From Endomicrobium sp. (GTDB taxonomy: Bacteria; Elusimicrobiota; Endomicrobiia; Endomicrobiales; Endomicrobiaceae): 36,749 bases of DNA. The notes under the pieces were generated by a model. It had not been told where the DNA came from and ran no database searches. It was given only the letters and a program-made list of their open reading frames with translations. Within the stretch, counting starts at the first letter, position 1, and each line of letters begins with the position of its first letter. Location: NCBI GenBank assembly GCA_031272265.1, contig JAISUD010000024.1, positions 1 through 36,749 on the forward strand, given 5' to 3'. This document shows positions 1 to 8,243 of the stretch, piece after piece. A program made the translations under genes and the position numbers.

Positions 1-15
1 TCTGAGTGAGAAGAG

Positions 16-400
16 TCAATTATCAGGACATTTAGAACAATCACCGAAACGGAAGCAATTGCCTCTTTTCAAACATTTAGACTCATAAACAACTTCAACC
101 TCTAACATTACCATTCAGCATCAACTCTCATAAAAGTTTACAATTTACATTTTTTTACACTTCTTATATCGTCGTAAACCTTAAATTTTCTGTCAATTGG
201 AGTCTAAAGGTATAATAAACTTTCCTTTCTGTCAACAGTCCTAATACACATCAAGTATATGCATTAGTCCGAAAAACTTACAGACGTTCAGTATATCTGT
301 CTTTCAGTTCACTCACCAAAGACTTTAGCTTTAAATTCAATGAGGACGAAGGTTCATTTAAAAGATTAGAGAGCGAAAGGATACAAACAAGATACACAGC
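16..400 (-). pseudogene. Decayed unidentified coding remnant with a cysteine-rich C-terminus
   Basis: On the minus strand, coding-like segments in shifting frames are separated by several stops. The first runs about 400 down to 292. The second covers roughly 280-150. The last is a clean 32-codon segment from ATG at 114-112 to TGA at 18-16. That tail carries four cysteines spaced C-x5-C-x5-C-x2-C, like a small metal-binding knuckle. I do not recognise the family. No ribosome-binding site is visible and the upper segments lack a common frame, so this looks like a gene fossil. Alternatively, the last 32 codons could be a genuine small protein. Low confidence. Confidence 0.25.
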
Positions 401-403
401 TTA

Positions 404-803
404 AAAGGAAATTTGCATATTTTGTGCGTTTTTATATCAATTTGGATATATATATTATCTATTAATTATATACATAAAATTGTTATGATTACACTTATTA
501 CAACAATAACTAAGCAACGTGACAGTTTTGCCCTAGTTTGTAATGTCTCATTTATTTCCTAAACAAAATAAATAAACCCTTTTTGCATGTCTTGTAAATT
601 ACCTAAGTGTTTTTGCAAGTTTGTTTGTTCTATGCAATAATCATTTTTCTAACCTTTGTAAAATATTATGCATATGTCCTTTCTCTTGACATTCAACTTT
701 TAAATGTGGTAAAAGTTTTACATAATTATAACGGTTAGATAACGTATTTTGGTTAAAAGATGTGTTATATATAAAGTGAAGTTTTGGAGCCTGTGCGGCA
801 CAG
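404..803. other. AT-rich intergenic region upstream of the methyltransferase
   Basis: I see no coding region here on either strand; open frames opposite the methyltransferase start are shadows. A TTGACA at 686-691 is followed 18 nt later by TAAAAG, which is a weak candidate promoter for the methyltransferase. No terminator-like hairpin is obvious. Confidence 0.4.
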
Positions 804-1892
804 ATGGAAAATAAATTGTTTAAAGATAGAAAAGGAAACAGAACATTTATACTATTAAAAAAGTTGTTGAGCATTATGGAAGATGACGAAATAGTCAATA
901 AGTTGTTTATTCATAAAGGAACTTTAAAAAGATGGCTAAGTCTTAAAGAAGTTCCTGATAATTATTACAATGATATTAATCATTTGCTTGGAAATAAGTA
1001 TGAGTCTAATAATTCTTATAGAGACAAAGATCAATTTTATACAAATAAGGAAATATCAATTTATTGTTATAAACAGACGTTAAAAATAATGAAGAATTTA
1101 AGTATTGACGCTGAAGATTATGTTTTCATAGAGCCTAGCGCTGGCTGTTGTAATTTTTATAATATTTTACCTAAAAGCAGAAGAATCGGTATAGACATAG
1201 ATCCTAAAGGTAATTTAGCGAAGGAATTAATAAAAATCAATTATTTGGATTATAAGCCCAAAAAGAAAGGAAAGTACGTGGTAATAGGGAATCCGCCGTT
1301 TGGTCTAAGAGGAAATTTAGCTTTAAGATTTATTAACCACTCGTATAACTTTGCCGATATAGTAGCTTTTGTATTACCGCCCTTATTTAATAGCACCGGT
1401 AAAGGCGTCCCGATGAAAAGAGTGAAAGATTATAAGTTAGCGCATAGCGAAAAATTGCCGTTAAATTCCTTTCAGTATCCAAACGGCGAATCAGTGGCGA
1501 TTGCAACTATTTTTCAAGTATGGACCAAAATAAGCACAAACAAAATTAAAATAGAAAAGGAAGAAACGTGCAGAACTATTGCAAGAATTTTTTCTCTATC
1601 TAACGGAGGAACGCCCAGCAGTACAAGGAATAAAAATATGATTGGTAAATGTGACGTGTATTTGCCTTCAACTTGTTTTTCCGACACGCAAGCCTATGAT
1701 TCTTTTGAAAAATTGCCAAACAAAAGAGGTTATGGGATAGTTTTTCATAAAAATAAAAAAGAGTTAACTGATATTTTCTTTAATATAAATTGGAGAGAAG
1801 TAGCATTTTTGTCAACGAATAGCGCTGTTAATTTACGAACTGATCTGATTGAAAAAGAAATGATAAAAAGAGGATTTTATGATAAGCAATAG
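804..1892 (+). CDS. DNA adenine-N6 methyltransferase (type II restriction-modification type)
   Basis: This is a predicted SAM-dependent DNA methyltransferase of 362 aa. The SAM-binding motif reads EPSAG at residues 110-114, followed by an acidic strand end (GIDID). The catalytic motif is NPPF at residues 163-166, the form used by adenine-N6 enzymes. A motif-X-like segment (DQFYTNKEI) precedes motif I. Residues about 20-60 look helical and could form a DNA-binding helix-turn-helix. The ATG at 804 is the first start after an in-frame stop at 777-779; there is no good ribosome-binding site. The downstream endonuclease gene overlaps its 3' end by 14 nt and is broken, so this enzyme is probably an orphan modification methylase now. 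The recognition sequence cannot be read from the protein. Confidence 0.85.
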   Translation: MENKLFKDRKGNRTFILLKKLLSIMEDDEIVNKLFIHKGTLKRWLSLKEVPDNYYNDINHLLGNKYESNNSYRDKDQFYTNKEISIYCYKQTLKIMKNLSIDAEDYVFIEPSAGCCNFYNILPKSRRIGIDIDPKGNLAKELIKINYLDYKPKKKGKYVVIGNPPFGLRGNLALRFINHSYNFADIVAFVLPPLFNSTGKGVPMKRVKDYKLAHSEKLPLNSFQYPNGESVAIATIFQVWTKISTNKIKIEKEETCRTIARIFSLSNGGTPSSTRNKNMIGKCDVYLPSTCFSDTQAYDSFEKLPNKRGYGIVFHKNKKELTDIFFNINWREVAFLSTNSAVNLRTDLIEKEMIKRGFYDKQ

Positions 1893-2420
1893 TATAACAT
1901 TATATTGCTTTAAATATTTTGAAAAAAGTGTTAGAAGAGGCACAAGATGAGTGGTTAGATCGTAACAGTATGTATAGAGATATTAGAAATTTACAAATAG
2001 ATAAAAGAGGCAGTTTTGGTGAGAGATTTTTTGGATAAACTTTGTCAATGATTTACGCTAGGAGACTGAATGTAGAATATAAGGATGGAGATCAGGGAGA
2101 TTGGGATTTGAAATTTAGTGGAATAAAATTTGAGATAAAGACGGCTTCTTTAGATGTAAATAAGAAATTTCAGAGTGAAGGTTTGAAAAAAGACGGTGAT
2201 TATGACGGTGTCCTATTTTTTAGGAGTAGCACCTAATAATTTATATATTAAGTTTGTAAGAAAAGATGATATTTCATTTCATATTTTACATAACAGAGAA
2301 AAGAGAAAAACGGGTAGAGGATATAAGTGGGATTTTAGAATATCTGACATGGTAGCAATTAATGAATTAGATGATATAAAGGTAGAATTTGAGAAACATT
2401 TTAGATTTATTTTAAATTAA
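1879..2420 (+). pseudogene. Broken type II restriction endonuclease (PD-(D/E)xK fold)
   Basis: The reading starts at ATG 1879, overlapping the methyltransferase end by 14 nt as in translationally coupled R-M pairs. Continuity is broken three times: a +1 shift at the A6 run 1922-1927, an in-frame TAA at 2036-2038, and a +1 shift at the T6 run 2216-2221. Removing these lesions gives one protein of about 180 aa. The middle part holds D-W-D-L, then F-E-I-K-T, that is D-x8-E-x-K (Asp codon 2105, Glu 2132, Lys 2138), the catalytic pattern of PD-(D/E)xK nucleases. The function is inferred from this motif plus its methylase neighbour. Both indels sit in homopolymers, so polymerase slippage rescue or sequencing error must be considered. 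Confidence 0.75.
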
Positions 2421-2616
2421 CAATGTCATTTTACGTCAATTAGTTAAGTTGGAACTTATAATGCTTTGCCAAAAGTTAATTTTTAAGTATATTTATATCT
2501 TGTAATTACTTTTGGTGATTAAATATATATCATACGTGATATGAAATAAAACGTAAAAACATAGCCTGATGTAAATTTTGCAATAGTATTTAGGAGGTTT
2601 GATTTTCCAGCATAGA

Positions 2617-2703
2617 GGAGAGATGGCCGAGTGGTTTAAGGCGATAGTCTTGAAAACTATTATAGAGGAAACTCTATCGGGGGTTCAAATCCCTCTCTCT
2701 CCG
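2617..2703 (+). tRNA. tRNA-Ser (anticodon UGA)
   Basis: This is an 87-nt class II tRNA. The 7-bp acceptor stem pairs 2617-2623 (GGAGAGA) with 2696-2702 (TCTCTCC), and the discriminator is G2703. The D arm is GCC...GGC. The anticodon stem ATAGT/ACTAT encloses the loop CTTGAAA, giving anticodon TGA. A long variable arm follows, typical of tRNA-Ser, then a T arm with loop TTCAAAT. The 3' CCA is not encoded; the gene is followed by TTT. Confidence 0.97.
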
Positions 2704-3032
2704 TTTCCCGAAAGCTGAATTTTAAGCTGACCGGACTTCTTTCTCCAAATGTGAAAAAAGAGGGTTGAATCTTGAAATAAATGCCTTTATAGCTTAAAAA
2801 TCTGTCTTTTTTAGTTGGATAATGCTGTTTTATAAAATAAAGTTTGTTTTGGAAATTTTCAGCGCAAATATAAAAAAGGAGTTTGTATTGCGGTTAGAGA
2901 TGCTTGCTTAGGCAGCAGGGCATCTATAAGCGCTGGCATTTCACCTGACTTTGAAAGTGGAGATATAATATACCGTACGAGGATATGGGAATGTAAGTTG
3001 CTACGCGTTGTGTGAAGTCATCTAGACTAAAT
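2704..3032. other. Intergenic region with a 60-codon orphan open frame
   Basis: The gap lies between tRNA-Ser and the minus-strand trhP fossil. A plus-strand frame is open from 2836 to a TGA at 3013-3015 without a convincing start. Its residues look coding-like (for example VCIAVRDACLGSRASISAG, beginning at 2881), but I recognise no family. It may be the tail of a lost gene. No terminator or promoter is evident. Confidence 0.3.
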
Positions 3033-4284
3033 TTACGCAATCTTTATTCTTGCTATTGTATTTTCAGGAAAAACTGAAATGTCTCCCTGCAGGGGTATTT
3101 TTATGGATTGATTTGCTTTTCCGGGCGCGAGTTCTTCAACAGGAAGATTGTTATCTTTGTTGTAAATTTTATTTAATGTAAGTTTTACGGGGATAAATTG
3201 AAACGGAGATAACAATTCTATTTCATCGCCTTTTTTCAGTTTGTGCCTTAACTCTATTGTCAGAAAGCCGTCAGCATTATTTTTTACAAGTCCCGCGTTC
3301 CTGTAGTTGCTTTTGCTTGAAATGTCAATATAGTTTTGCGATTCTTCTCCCGGCTTTCCATTGAAAAAGCCTAACGTGTACCCACGATTTTGAAGAACTG
3401 TCAGTTCTTTAATATATTTCTCAGATTGCCAGTCGTCAGGATTGTCAAAATAATCGTCAATTGCTTTTCGGTAAACTCTCGCAGTTTGAGCTACATAATA
3501 TTCACTTTTGTTTCTGCCTTCTATTTTCAATGAATCAAAATTTGTTTTTAAAATTTTGTCTAGTTCTGGCATGGGACATAAATCTCTTGAATTTAAAATG
3601 TATGATCCTTTATCGTCTTCTTCCACTTCTAAGTACTCGTCCGGCCTTAATTCTTCTTCAAGCAGCATTTTACTCTTATATTTCCACCTGCACGAATGTG
3701 CGCATAATCCTTGATTTGCGCTGCGCAAAGCCATAAATGCAGAAATTAAACATCTTCCGGAATAACTTATGCACATAGAGCCGTGTATAAAAATTTCAAG
3801 TTTTATATCTCTACAACGTTCTCTTATTTCTTTGACTTCAAGAAAGCTTAATTCTCTCCCTAGTACACATAAATCTGCGCCTAAGTTTTTCCAAAAATTG
3901 ACCGTAAGCCACGAACAAATATTTGCTTGTGTTGATATATGTATGGGAATTTGAGAAATTTCTTTTTTTAAGTGTTGGAATACGCCGGGATCCGAGATAA
4001 TAATGCCATCGGGGTATAGTGTTTTTATTATTTTTGAAAAGTTTTCAAGCTGTGCAACGTCCTTATTATGTAAAAATAAATTGAACGTTAAATATACTTT
4101 TTTCCCGAGTTTGTGCAAAAGATATTCCCTCTCTCATTTCTTCCAAAGGGAATTTTGATTTTGCTCTTAACGACATTTCAGAAATTCCGGCGTAAACGGC
4201 GTCTGCTCCGTAAAGAAACGCCGTCTTCAATTTTAAAAGAGAGCCCGCGGGCAATAAAAGTTCAGGTTTTTTTATGCTTGTCAT
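3033..4284 (-). pseudogene. trhP: Frameshifted U32-family protein, TrhP (YegQ)-like tRNA hydroxylation factor
   Basis: Read from 4284 down to 3033 this is a near full-length U32 protein of about 415 aa split by one frameshift. The N-terminal part has LLLPAGSLLKLK and YGADAVYAG. The rest has the signature SMCISYSGRCL, the later C-x3-C-R-W-K-Y cluster, and SLKIEGRNKSEYYVA, as in Escherichia coli YegQ/TrhP. Family members take part in prephenate-dependent 5-hydroxyuridine formation at tRNA wobble position 34. The frames change near 4115, where GCACAAA reads as if one CA dinucleotide were lost from GCACACAAA. Restoring it gives the normal SFAHKLGKKVY junction. Everything else looks intact, so inactivation is recent or the lesion is an assembly error. 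Confidence 0.85.
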
Positions 4285-4523
4285 AAGGAAAGACTTATTT
4301 ACCTGTATTCTGTATGGAAGCTAGTTTAATGAAGTTAAAACATCATAAACAACAGAACAATTTTAATGATTATAACAAAAATCTCCATAAAAAAAGTGGA
4401 ATTGCAAAAATTTATATCGTTTTCCATTGAAATAAATTTATGCGTTATTTGTCGGTTATTAGTGAATATATATTGAAAAATAAAGAACGACTATAAGTGT
4501 TTAATAATGGTTAAATACGCAGA
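4285..4523. other. Intergenic region between divergent trhP fossil and ribosomal operon
   Basis: This stretch is AT-rich and I see no coding signal on either strand. It must hold the promoter for the minus-strand trhP gene, but no clear hexamer pair is visible on that strand. The plus-strand promoter at 4524 lies at its right end. Confidence 0.4.
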
Positions 4524-4552
4524 TTGACAAGACAAAATGCATTTATTATAAT
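4524..4552 (+). promoter_or_regulatory. Consensus sigma-70-type promoter of the rpsP operon
   Basis: TTGACA at 4524-4529 and TATAAT at 4547-4552 are separated by exactly 17 nt, matching the housekeeping consensus at all twelve positions. Transcription would start near 4559, leaving a leader of about 58 nt before rpsP at 4617. It would drive rpsP-khpA-rimM-trmD and perhaps the genes beyond. Confidence 0.85.
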
Positions 4553-4616
4553 CCTAAAGTGTAGGGCATATTTTTACGTTTTGAGCGAAAATAGCAAATC
4601 TAGGGAGGATGTACGG

Positions 4617-4883
4617 ATGGTAGTCAGGCTGCGTTTACAGAGAAAGGGCAAGACGAAAAGGCCGTATTACAGAGTTGTGGCAATTGATCAAAGAGTTAAA
4701 AGAGACGGAAAACCTATTGAAGTTCTTGGTCAGTATGATCCTATAGCAAAGGATAATAAACTTAATGTTGACGAGGGAAGAATAAATTATTGGTTAAGTG
4801 TTGGGGCAAAAGCTTCGGAAACAGTAGCTGCGCTGATGAGAAAGAATAAATTGAACGAAAATAATGATAAGTCCACACAATAA
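4617..4883 (+). CDS. rpsP: 30S ribosomal protein S16
   Basis: Small basic protein of 88 aa that binds 16S rRNA and helps assemble the 30S body. The N-terminus MVVRLRLQRKGKTKRPYYR is the classic S16 opening, and VLGQYDP and INYWLSVGAK are also family hallmarks. I chose ATG 4617, not the longer open frame from 4524, because AGGGAGG at 4602-4608 lies 8 nt upstream and homologues start here. The extended frame would run through the promoter. It is the first gene of the rpsP-khpA-rimM-trmD-rplS cluster common in bacteria. Confidence 0.97.
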   Translation: MVVRLRLQRKGKTKRPYYRVVAIDQRVKRDGKPIEVLGQYDPIAKDNKLNVDEGRINYWLSVGAKASETVAALMRKNKLNENNDKSTQ

Positions 4884-4898
4884 TTGCGGAGGGGTCTC

Positions 4899-5129
4899 AT
4901 GAAAGAGCTAGTACTTTTAATTGCGAAGGCTTTGGTTGATAATCCGGATAAAATAGAAGTAAAAGAAATTGTCGGCGAGAAAGCAACTGTTGTGGAATTG
5001 AAAGTTGCTGACGGAGATAAGGGCAAGATTATTGGCAAGGAAGGTAGGATTATAAAAGCGATAAGGATTATTGTGAATTCAGCTTCTGCAAAACTTGATA
5101 AAAGAGCAACTGTTGAAGTTGTAGAATGA
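4899..5129 (+). CDS. khpA: KH-domain RNA-binding protein KhpA (YlqC family)
   Basis: Single-KH-domain protein of 76 aa, the usual size for the family. The GxxG-type RNA-binding loop is in KIIGKEGRIIKAIR. KhpA proteins bind RNA, often with KhpB, and influence cell-envelope and small-RNA biology in Gram-positives; the role here is inferred. ATG 4899 is preceded by GGAGGGG at 4888-4894 and suits the family length, so the in-frame TTG at 4884 is rejected. The gene lies 15 nt after rpsP, in its standard position between rpsP and rimM. Confidence 0.92.
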   Translation: MKELVLLIAKALVDNPDKIEVKEIVGEKATVVELKVADGDKGKIIGKEGRIIKAIRIIVNSASAKLDKRATVEVVE

Positions 5130-5136
5130 TGATAAA

Positions 5137-5451
5137 ATGGAGTTTGAGAAAAACAATTTAAAATGGAATATCTCCGATATTTTAGGGTTTGAAGTTTTTG
5201 ACCAGAACGGGAAATGCTTGGGGGTTCTTTCTGATGTTATATTAACAAGCAGCAATGATGTATGGGTTGTAAAATGTTATAATAAAGAAATTTTAATTCC
5301 TGCCTTAAAAAATATAGTAAGAGAAGTAAATATTCTAAGGAAAAAGATTTTTGTTGCTTTTCCTAAGGGGGGGTATGAAGATATCTACGGTCAAGTAAGA
5401 TCAGTGGACGATATTTTTGAATATAACGGCTTCTTTACATATGAGGATTGA
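5137..5451 (+). CDS. rimM: RimM-like ribosome maturation factor lacking the N-terminal domain
   Basis: RimM assists late 30S maturation by binding S19. The usual protein is about 170 aa, with an N-terminal RimM beta-barrel and a C-terminal PRC-barrel. Here only 104 aa exist and they match the PRC-barrel half: DILGFEVFDQNGKCLGVLSD, then EILIPALKNIVREVN. The upstream khpA stop is just 7 nt away, so no room remains for the N-terminal domain. The start ATG 5137 has no good Shine-Dalgarno and probably relies on coupling to khpA. Assignment rests on the fold pattern and on the position between khpA and trmD. It may be a reduced functional protein or a decaying one. trmD overlaps its last 11 nt. Confidence 0.75.
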   Translation: MEFEKNNLKWNISDILGFEVFDQNGKCLGVLSDVILTSSNDVWVVKCYNKEILIPALKNIVREVNILRKKIFVAFPKGGYEDIYGQVRSVDDIFEYNGFFTYED

Positions 5452-6142
5452 TATTCTTACGATATTTCCCGCGATGTTTAAAGGGCCTTTTACAGAAAGT
5501 TTAATAGGTAAAGCCTCAAAAAAAGAGATTCTTAAAATCAGTATAATTGACATAAGATCTTTTTGTAAAGACAAACATAAGAAAGTTGACGATAGACCTT
5601 TTGGTGGCGGCGCGGGTATGGTTATTAAAGCGGAGCCGGTATACAGCGCTATAAGAAGCATAGGAATTAAAAAGAAGAACAATTCTTATAAAAATATTTA
5701 TCTGAAACCATATGTTATCTATATGTCTCCCCAGGGTAAAACTCTTGACAGTAAGATTGTAAAAAACCTTGCAAAATTTAAACATTTGGTTATTATATGT
5801 GGTCATTACGAAGGCGTTGACGAACGTGTTATGAATTATGTTGACGAAGAAATATCAATAGGGGATTATGTTCTTACGGGGGGCGAAATTCCTGCAATGG
5901 TTTTGACTGACGCTGTAGCAAGAATGCTTCCGGGTGTCGTCAAAGAAGAAGATTCAGTAAAAAACGATTCGTTTTATAACGGCTTGCTGGATTATCCGCA
6001 CTATACTAGGCCTGCGGTATTTAAAGGCTATAAAGTCCCCGAAATTCTTTTGTCGGGGGATCATAAAAAAATCAGTGAATGGTGTTTGAAAGAAGCGTAT
6101 AGAAGAACGAAAGAACGTCGTCCTGACTTGTTAAAAAAATAG
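5441..6142 (+). CDS. trmD: tRNA (guanine-37-N1)-methyltransferase TrmD
   Basis: TrmD uses SAM to form m1G37 next to the anticodon and so prevents +1 frameshifting; it is a homodimeric SPOUT enzyme. The protein is 233 aa. Visible motifs are MRIDILTIFP at the start, DDRPFGGGAGMV, the knot segment GHYEGVDERV and SIGDYVLTGGE. The start is taken as ATG 5441, giving the conserved N-terminus; a longer open frame to 5417 only adds rimM-encoded residues. It overlaps rimM by 11 nt, so translational coupling is likely. Confidence 0.97.
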   Translation: MRIDILTIFPAMFKGPFTESLIGKASKKEILKISIIDIRSFCKDKHKKVDDRPFGGGAGMVIKAEPVYSAIRSIGIKKKNNSYKNIYLKPYVIYMSPQGKTLDSKIVKNLAKFKHLVIICGHYEGVDERVMNYVDEEISIGDYVLTGGEIPAMVLTDAVARMLPGVVKEEDSVKNDSFYNGLLDYPHYTRPAVFKGYKVPEILLSGDHKKISEWCLKEAYRRTKERRPDLLKK

Positions 6143-6283
6143 TGCTTGATTTACACGCTTTTAAGAAAACATGGAATTTTGAGTTTGAAGTATTAAAACA
6201 AAAAAATGCTTTCGCGTTTTTAACTTTACTCTTTTATTTTCGTTTATTGTTGTCTAGTATCTATGAAAAGGAGTGCCGACAAA

Positions 6284-6676
6284 ATGTCATTGTTAGAGCA
6301 AGTGCAGGCGTTGTATAAAAAAGATATAGGGATCAGTTTTAAAGCGGGTGACCAAATAAAAGTATATTTTAGGGTAACGGAAGGCGAAAATGAAAGAGTG
6401 CAGGTTTTTGAAGGCACGGTTATACGCGTTAGGGGCAGTGGGCTTTCAAGAACTTTTACGGTGAGAAAAGTTTCTTTTGGTGTGGGAATTGAACGGATTT
6501 TTCCTATTAATTCTCCGCGCATTGATAAAATTGAAGTTGTTAGACGTGGAAAAGTGCGCCGAGCTAAACTCTATTATCTTAGAAATCTTTCAGGAAAGGC
6601 AGCAAGGATTTCTGAAGACTCTTCAAGAAAAAACTCCAATAAGAAAGTGTTACCTCAGGCCCCGTCAGCAAATTAA
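6284..6676 (+). CDS. rplS: 50S ribosomal protein L19
   Basis: L19 sits at the 30S-50S interface of the ribosome. The protein is 130 aa from ATG 6284. Family segments include [39 protein letters not shown], and [14 protein letters not shown] near the C-terminus, followed by a Ser/Lys-rich tail of about 20 aa. AAGGAG at 6268-6273 lies 10 nt before ATG 6284, so that start is preferred over ATG 6263, which precedes the ribosome-binding site. It is separated from trmD by about 140 nt with no clear promoter. Confidence 0.96.
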   Translation: MSLLEQVQALYKKDIGISFKAGDQIKVYFRVTEGENERVQVFEGTVIRVRGSGLSRTFTVRKVSFGVGIERIFPINSPRIDKIEVVRRGKVRRAKLYYLRNLSGKAARISEDSSRKNSNKKVLPQAPSAN

Positions 6677-6682
6677 ATTTTT

Positions 6683-7324
6683 GTGCGTAAGACAAAAATA
6701 AGCCTGTTTTCTTTTGACGAGAATCTTTACGCTAAAGGAATTGATTCAATTGCAGGTGTGGACGAAGCTGGACGAGGACCATTGGCAGGACCAGTGGCAG
6801 CAGCGGCGGTAATACTACCCAAAGATTTGGTGATTCCTGATTTAAAAGATTCAAAACAGTTGTCAGAAAAAAAGAGAAAGATTCTTTTTGAAGTAATAAA
6901 AAAAAGGGCGTTAGCTTACGCCGTTAAAATCATAGATAGTGAAACTATTGATAAAATAAATATTTTACAAGCGACATTCCGTGCAATGTCTGGCGCTGTG
7001 GTTAAACTAAAAATAAGACCGAACTTGTGCCTTATAGATGGAAATCGTAATATTCCCGAATTGTTTTGTAATCAGAAAGCTGTTGTAGGCGGAGATGCAA
7101 AAAGCGCGTGCATTGCCGCGGCCTCAGTGCTTGCTAAAGTCTCCAGAGATAAAATTATGCTTAAGTACGCGCAACTTTATTCAGTTTATGGTTTTGAAAA
7201 ACATAAAGGATATGGGACTAAAAAGCACATAGAAGCTTTAAAGAAATACGGCGTTTGCCCCATTCACAGAAGGACTTTTTATCCGGTTAGCGATATTGTT
7301 TCTCAAACAAAAACTGATATTTAG
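6683..7324 (+). CDS. rnhB: Ribonuclease HII
   Basis: RNase HII nicks RNA in RNA-DNA hybrids and starts removal of single ribonucleotides misincorporated in DNA. The protein is 213 aa. The catalytic pair is in GVDEAGRGPLAGP (Asp27, Glu28); a third acidic residue is Asp119 in LIDGNRN; and the ASVLAKVSRDK segment gives the last Asp. The start is GTG 6683, six nt after rplS, with no strong ribosome-binding site, suggesting read-through coupling. rnhB and yraN commonly follow rplS in this conserved block. Confidence 0.95.
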   Translation: MRKTKISLFSFDENLYAKGIDSIAGVDEAGRGPLAGPVAAAAVILPKDLVIPDLKDSKQLSEKKRKILFEVIKKRALAYAVKIIDSETIDKINILQATFRAMSGAVVKLKIRPNLCLIDGNRNIPELFCNQKAVVGGDAKSACIAAASVLAKVSRDKIMLKYAQLYSVYGFEKHKGYGTKKHIEALKKYGVCPIHRRTFYPVSDIVSQTKTDI

Positions 7325-7518
7325 AGTTAAGAATTTTTATTATTGCAAACTTATCGGTGCAAACTAAAATGGTAGGTTTTGTAATTATAAATAATATCGT
7401 TGTGTCATTATAGTTTGGAGAAAGAGGTTCTAAGTGAAAATTTATACTGTTATAACCGAAAACTGAAAGTCTTATTATCAAATTTTCAACTTGTTTTGCA
7501 ACAAACAAAAATATCGCA

Positions 7519-7884
7519 ATGAAGACAAATAGAGATGTCGGTTTTGAAAAAGAGAAAGAAGTTGTTAAATATCTGGAAAATCTCAGATATAAAATTTTAA
7601 CAACAAATTTTAGAACAAGTTTTGGCGAAATAGATATAATAGCTAAACAGAATGAGACTGTAATTTTTATAGAAGTAAAATATAGGAAATCTTCTCATGT
7701 CGGAACTCCTCAAGAAGCTGTAACCTCTAAAAAGCAGCAAAGAATTATAAATTCAGCGTTGGTTTATATAAAACAAAATAATATCAAAAAAGATATTCGT
7801 TTTGATATCGCGTCTGTAAATGACGACAAAATTGAAATAATAAGTTCTGCGTTTGCTCCTCCGGAAGAATTATACTATTTTTAA
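7519..7884 (+). CDS. yraN: UPF0102 family endonuclease-like protein YraN
   Basis: 121-aa protein of the YraN family, which has a Holliday-junction-resolvase-like (PD-(D/E)xK) fold. Core residues are visible in FGEIDIIAKQ and VIFIEVKYRKSS, that is E...D...ExK. The N-terminal GFEKEKEVVKYLENL helix and the later QRIINSALVYI also fit. The biological role is poorly known. It is the last gene of the rpsP-rnhB block; a 194-nt gap with nothing recognisable separates it from rnhB. Confidence 0.93.
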   Translation: MKTNRDVGFEKEKEVVKYLENLRYKILTTNFRTSFGEIDIIAKQNETVIFIEVKYRKSSHVGTPQEAVTSKKQQRIINSALVYIKQNNIKKDIRFDIASVNDDKIEIISSAFAPPEELYYF

Positions 7885-8243
7885 AAATTTTATTTCAGGC
7901 ATCTACTTGCAAATAAGACTATTTTTCAATATAAATTTCATTTTATGTAAAATAAAAAAGCTATATTGCAACTGGTATACCGGTATTAATAACAAGTTAG
8001 TTGGATTGACTTCTAGTTTTTACTTTTGTTATAATCCTTAATTATAAGGGTGAAGAGTAAAAAAATGGTGAAAAAAGGTGGTATTTTATATTATTTTTGT
8101 CTTTGTCAGCAAGAGACGATTTTGCAAAAAACGTGAAGAAGTGCGGAGAGAGGTAGAAAAGCATCGGTAAGAATATAAATAACGAATATATGAATGATTT
8201 GTTGATGTGTAATAAATAGTGAAATGGTTAAATATCTATAATT
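7885..8243. other. Intergenic region with a promoter and a possible gene fossil
   Basis: After yraN comes about 120 nt of AT-rich sequence, then the promoter at 8006-8035. ATG 8065 opens a 23-codon frame beginning MVKKGGILYYF, which resembles the start of a signal peptide. A neighbouring frame continues as LSARDDFAKNVKK and is then broken by stops up to about 8218. I read this as the remains of a small exported protein, with low confidence. Confidence 0.3.
8006..8035 (+). promoter_or_regulatory. Probable sigma-70-type promoter
   Basis: TTGACT at 8006-8011 and TATAAT at 8030-8035 are 18 nt apart. Immediately downstream, 8036-8049 forms a short dyad, CCTTA-ATTA-TAAGG, overlapping the expected start site and possibly an operator. 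The promoter would serve the fossil at 8065 and then the PHP gene at 8244. Confidence 0.5.

Noticed and set aside
641-898. Minus-strand 85-codon frame opposite the methyltransferase start
   Set aside because: It lies largely across the methyltransferase N-terminus and its upstream region, has no ribosome-binding site and no recognisable features.
2522-2545. ATATCA-TACG-TGATAT dyad upstream of tRNA-Ser as an R-M controller box
   Set aside because: No controller gene is seen, the dyad is short and AT-rich, and it lies downstream of the R-M genes.
4787-5038. Minus-strand frame opposite rpsP and khpA
   Set aside because: It is a shadow of two well-supported genes on the plus strand.
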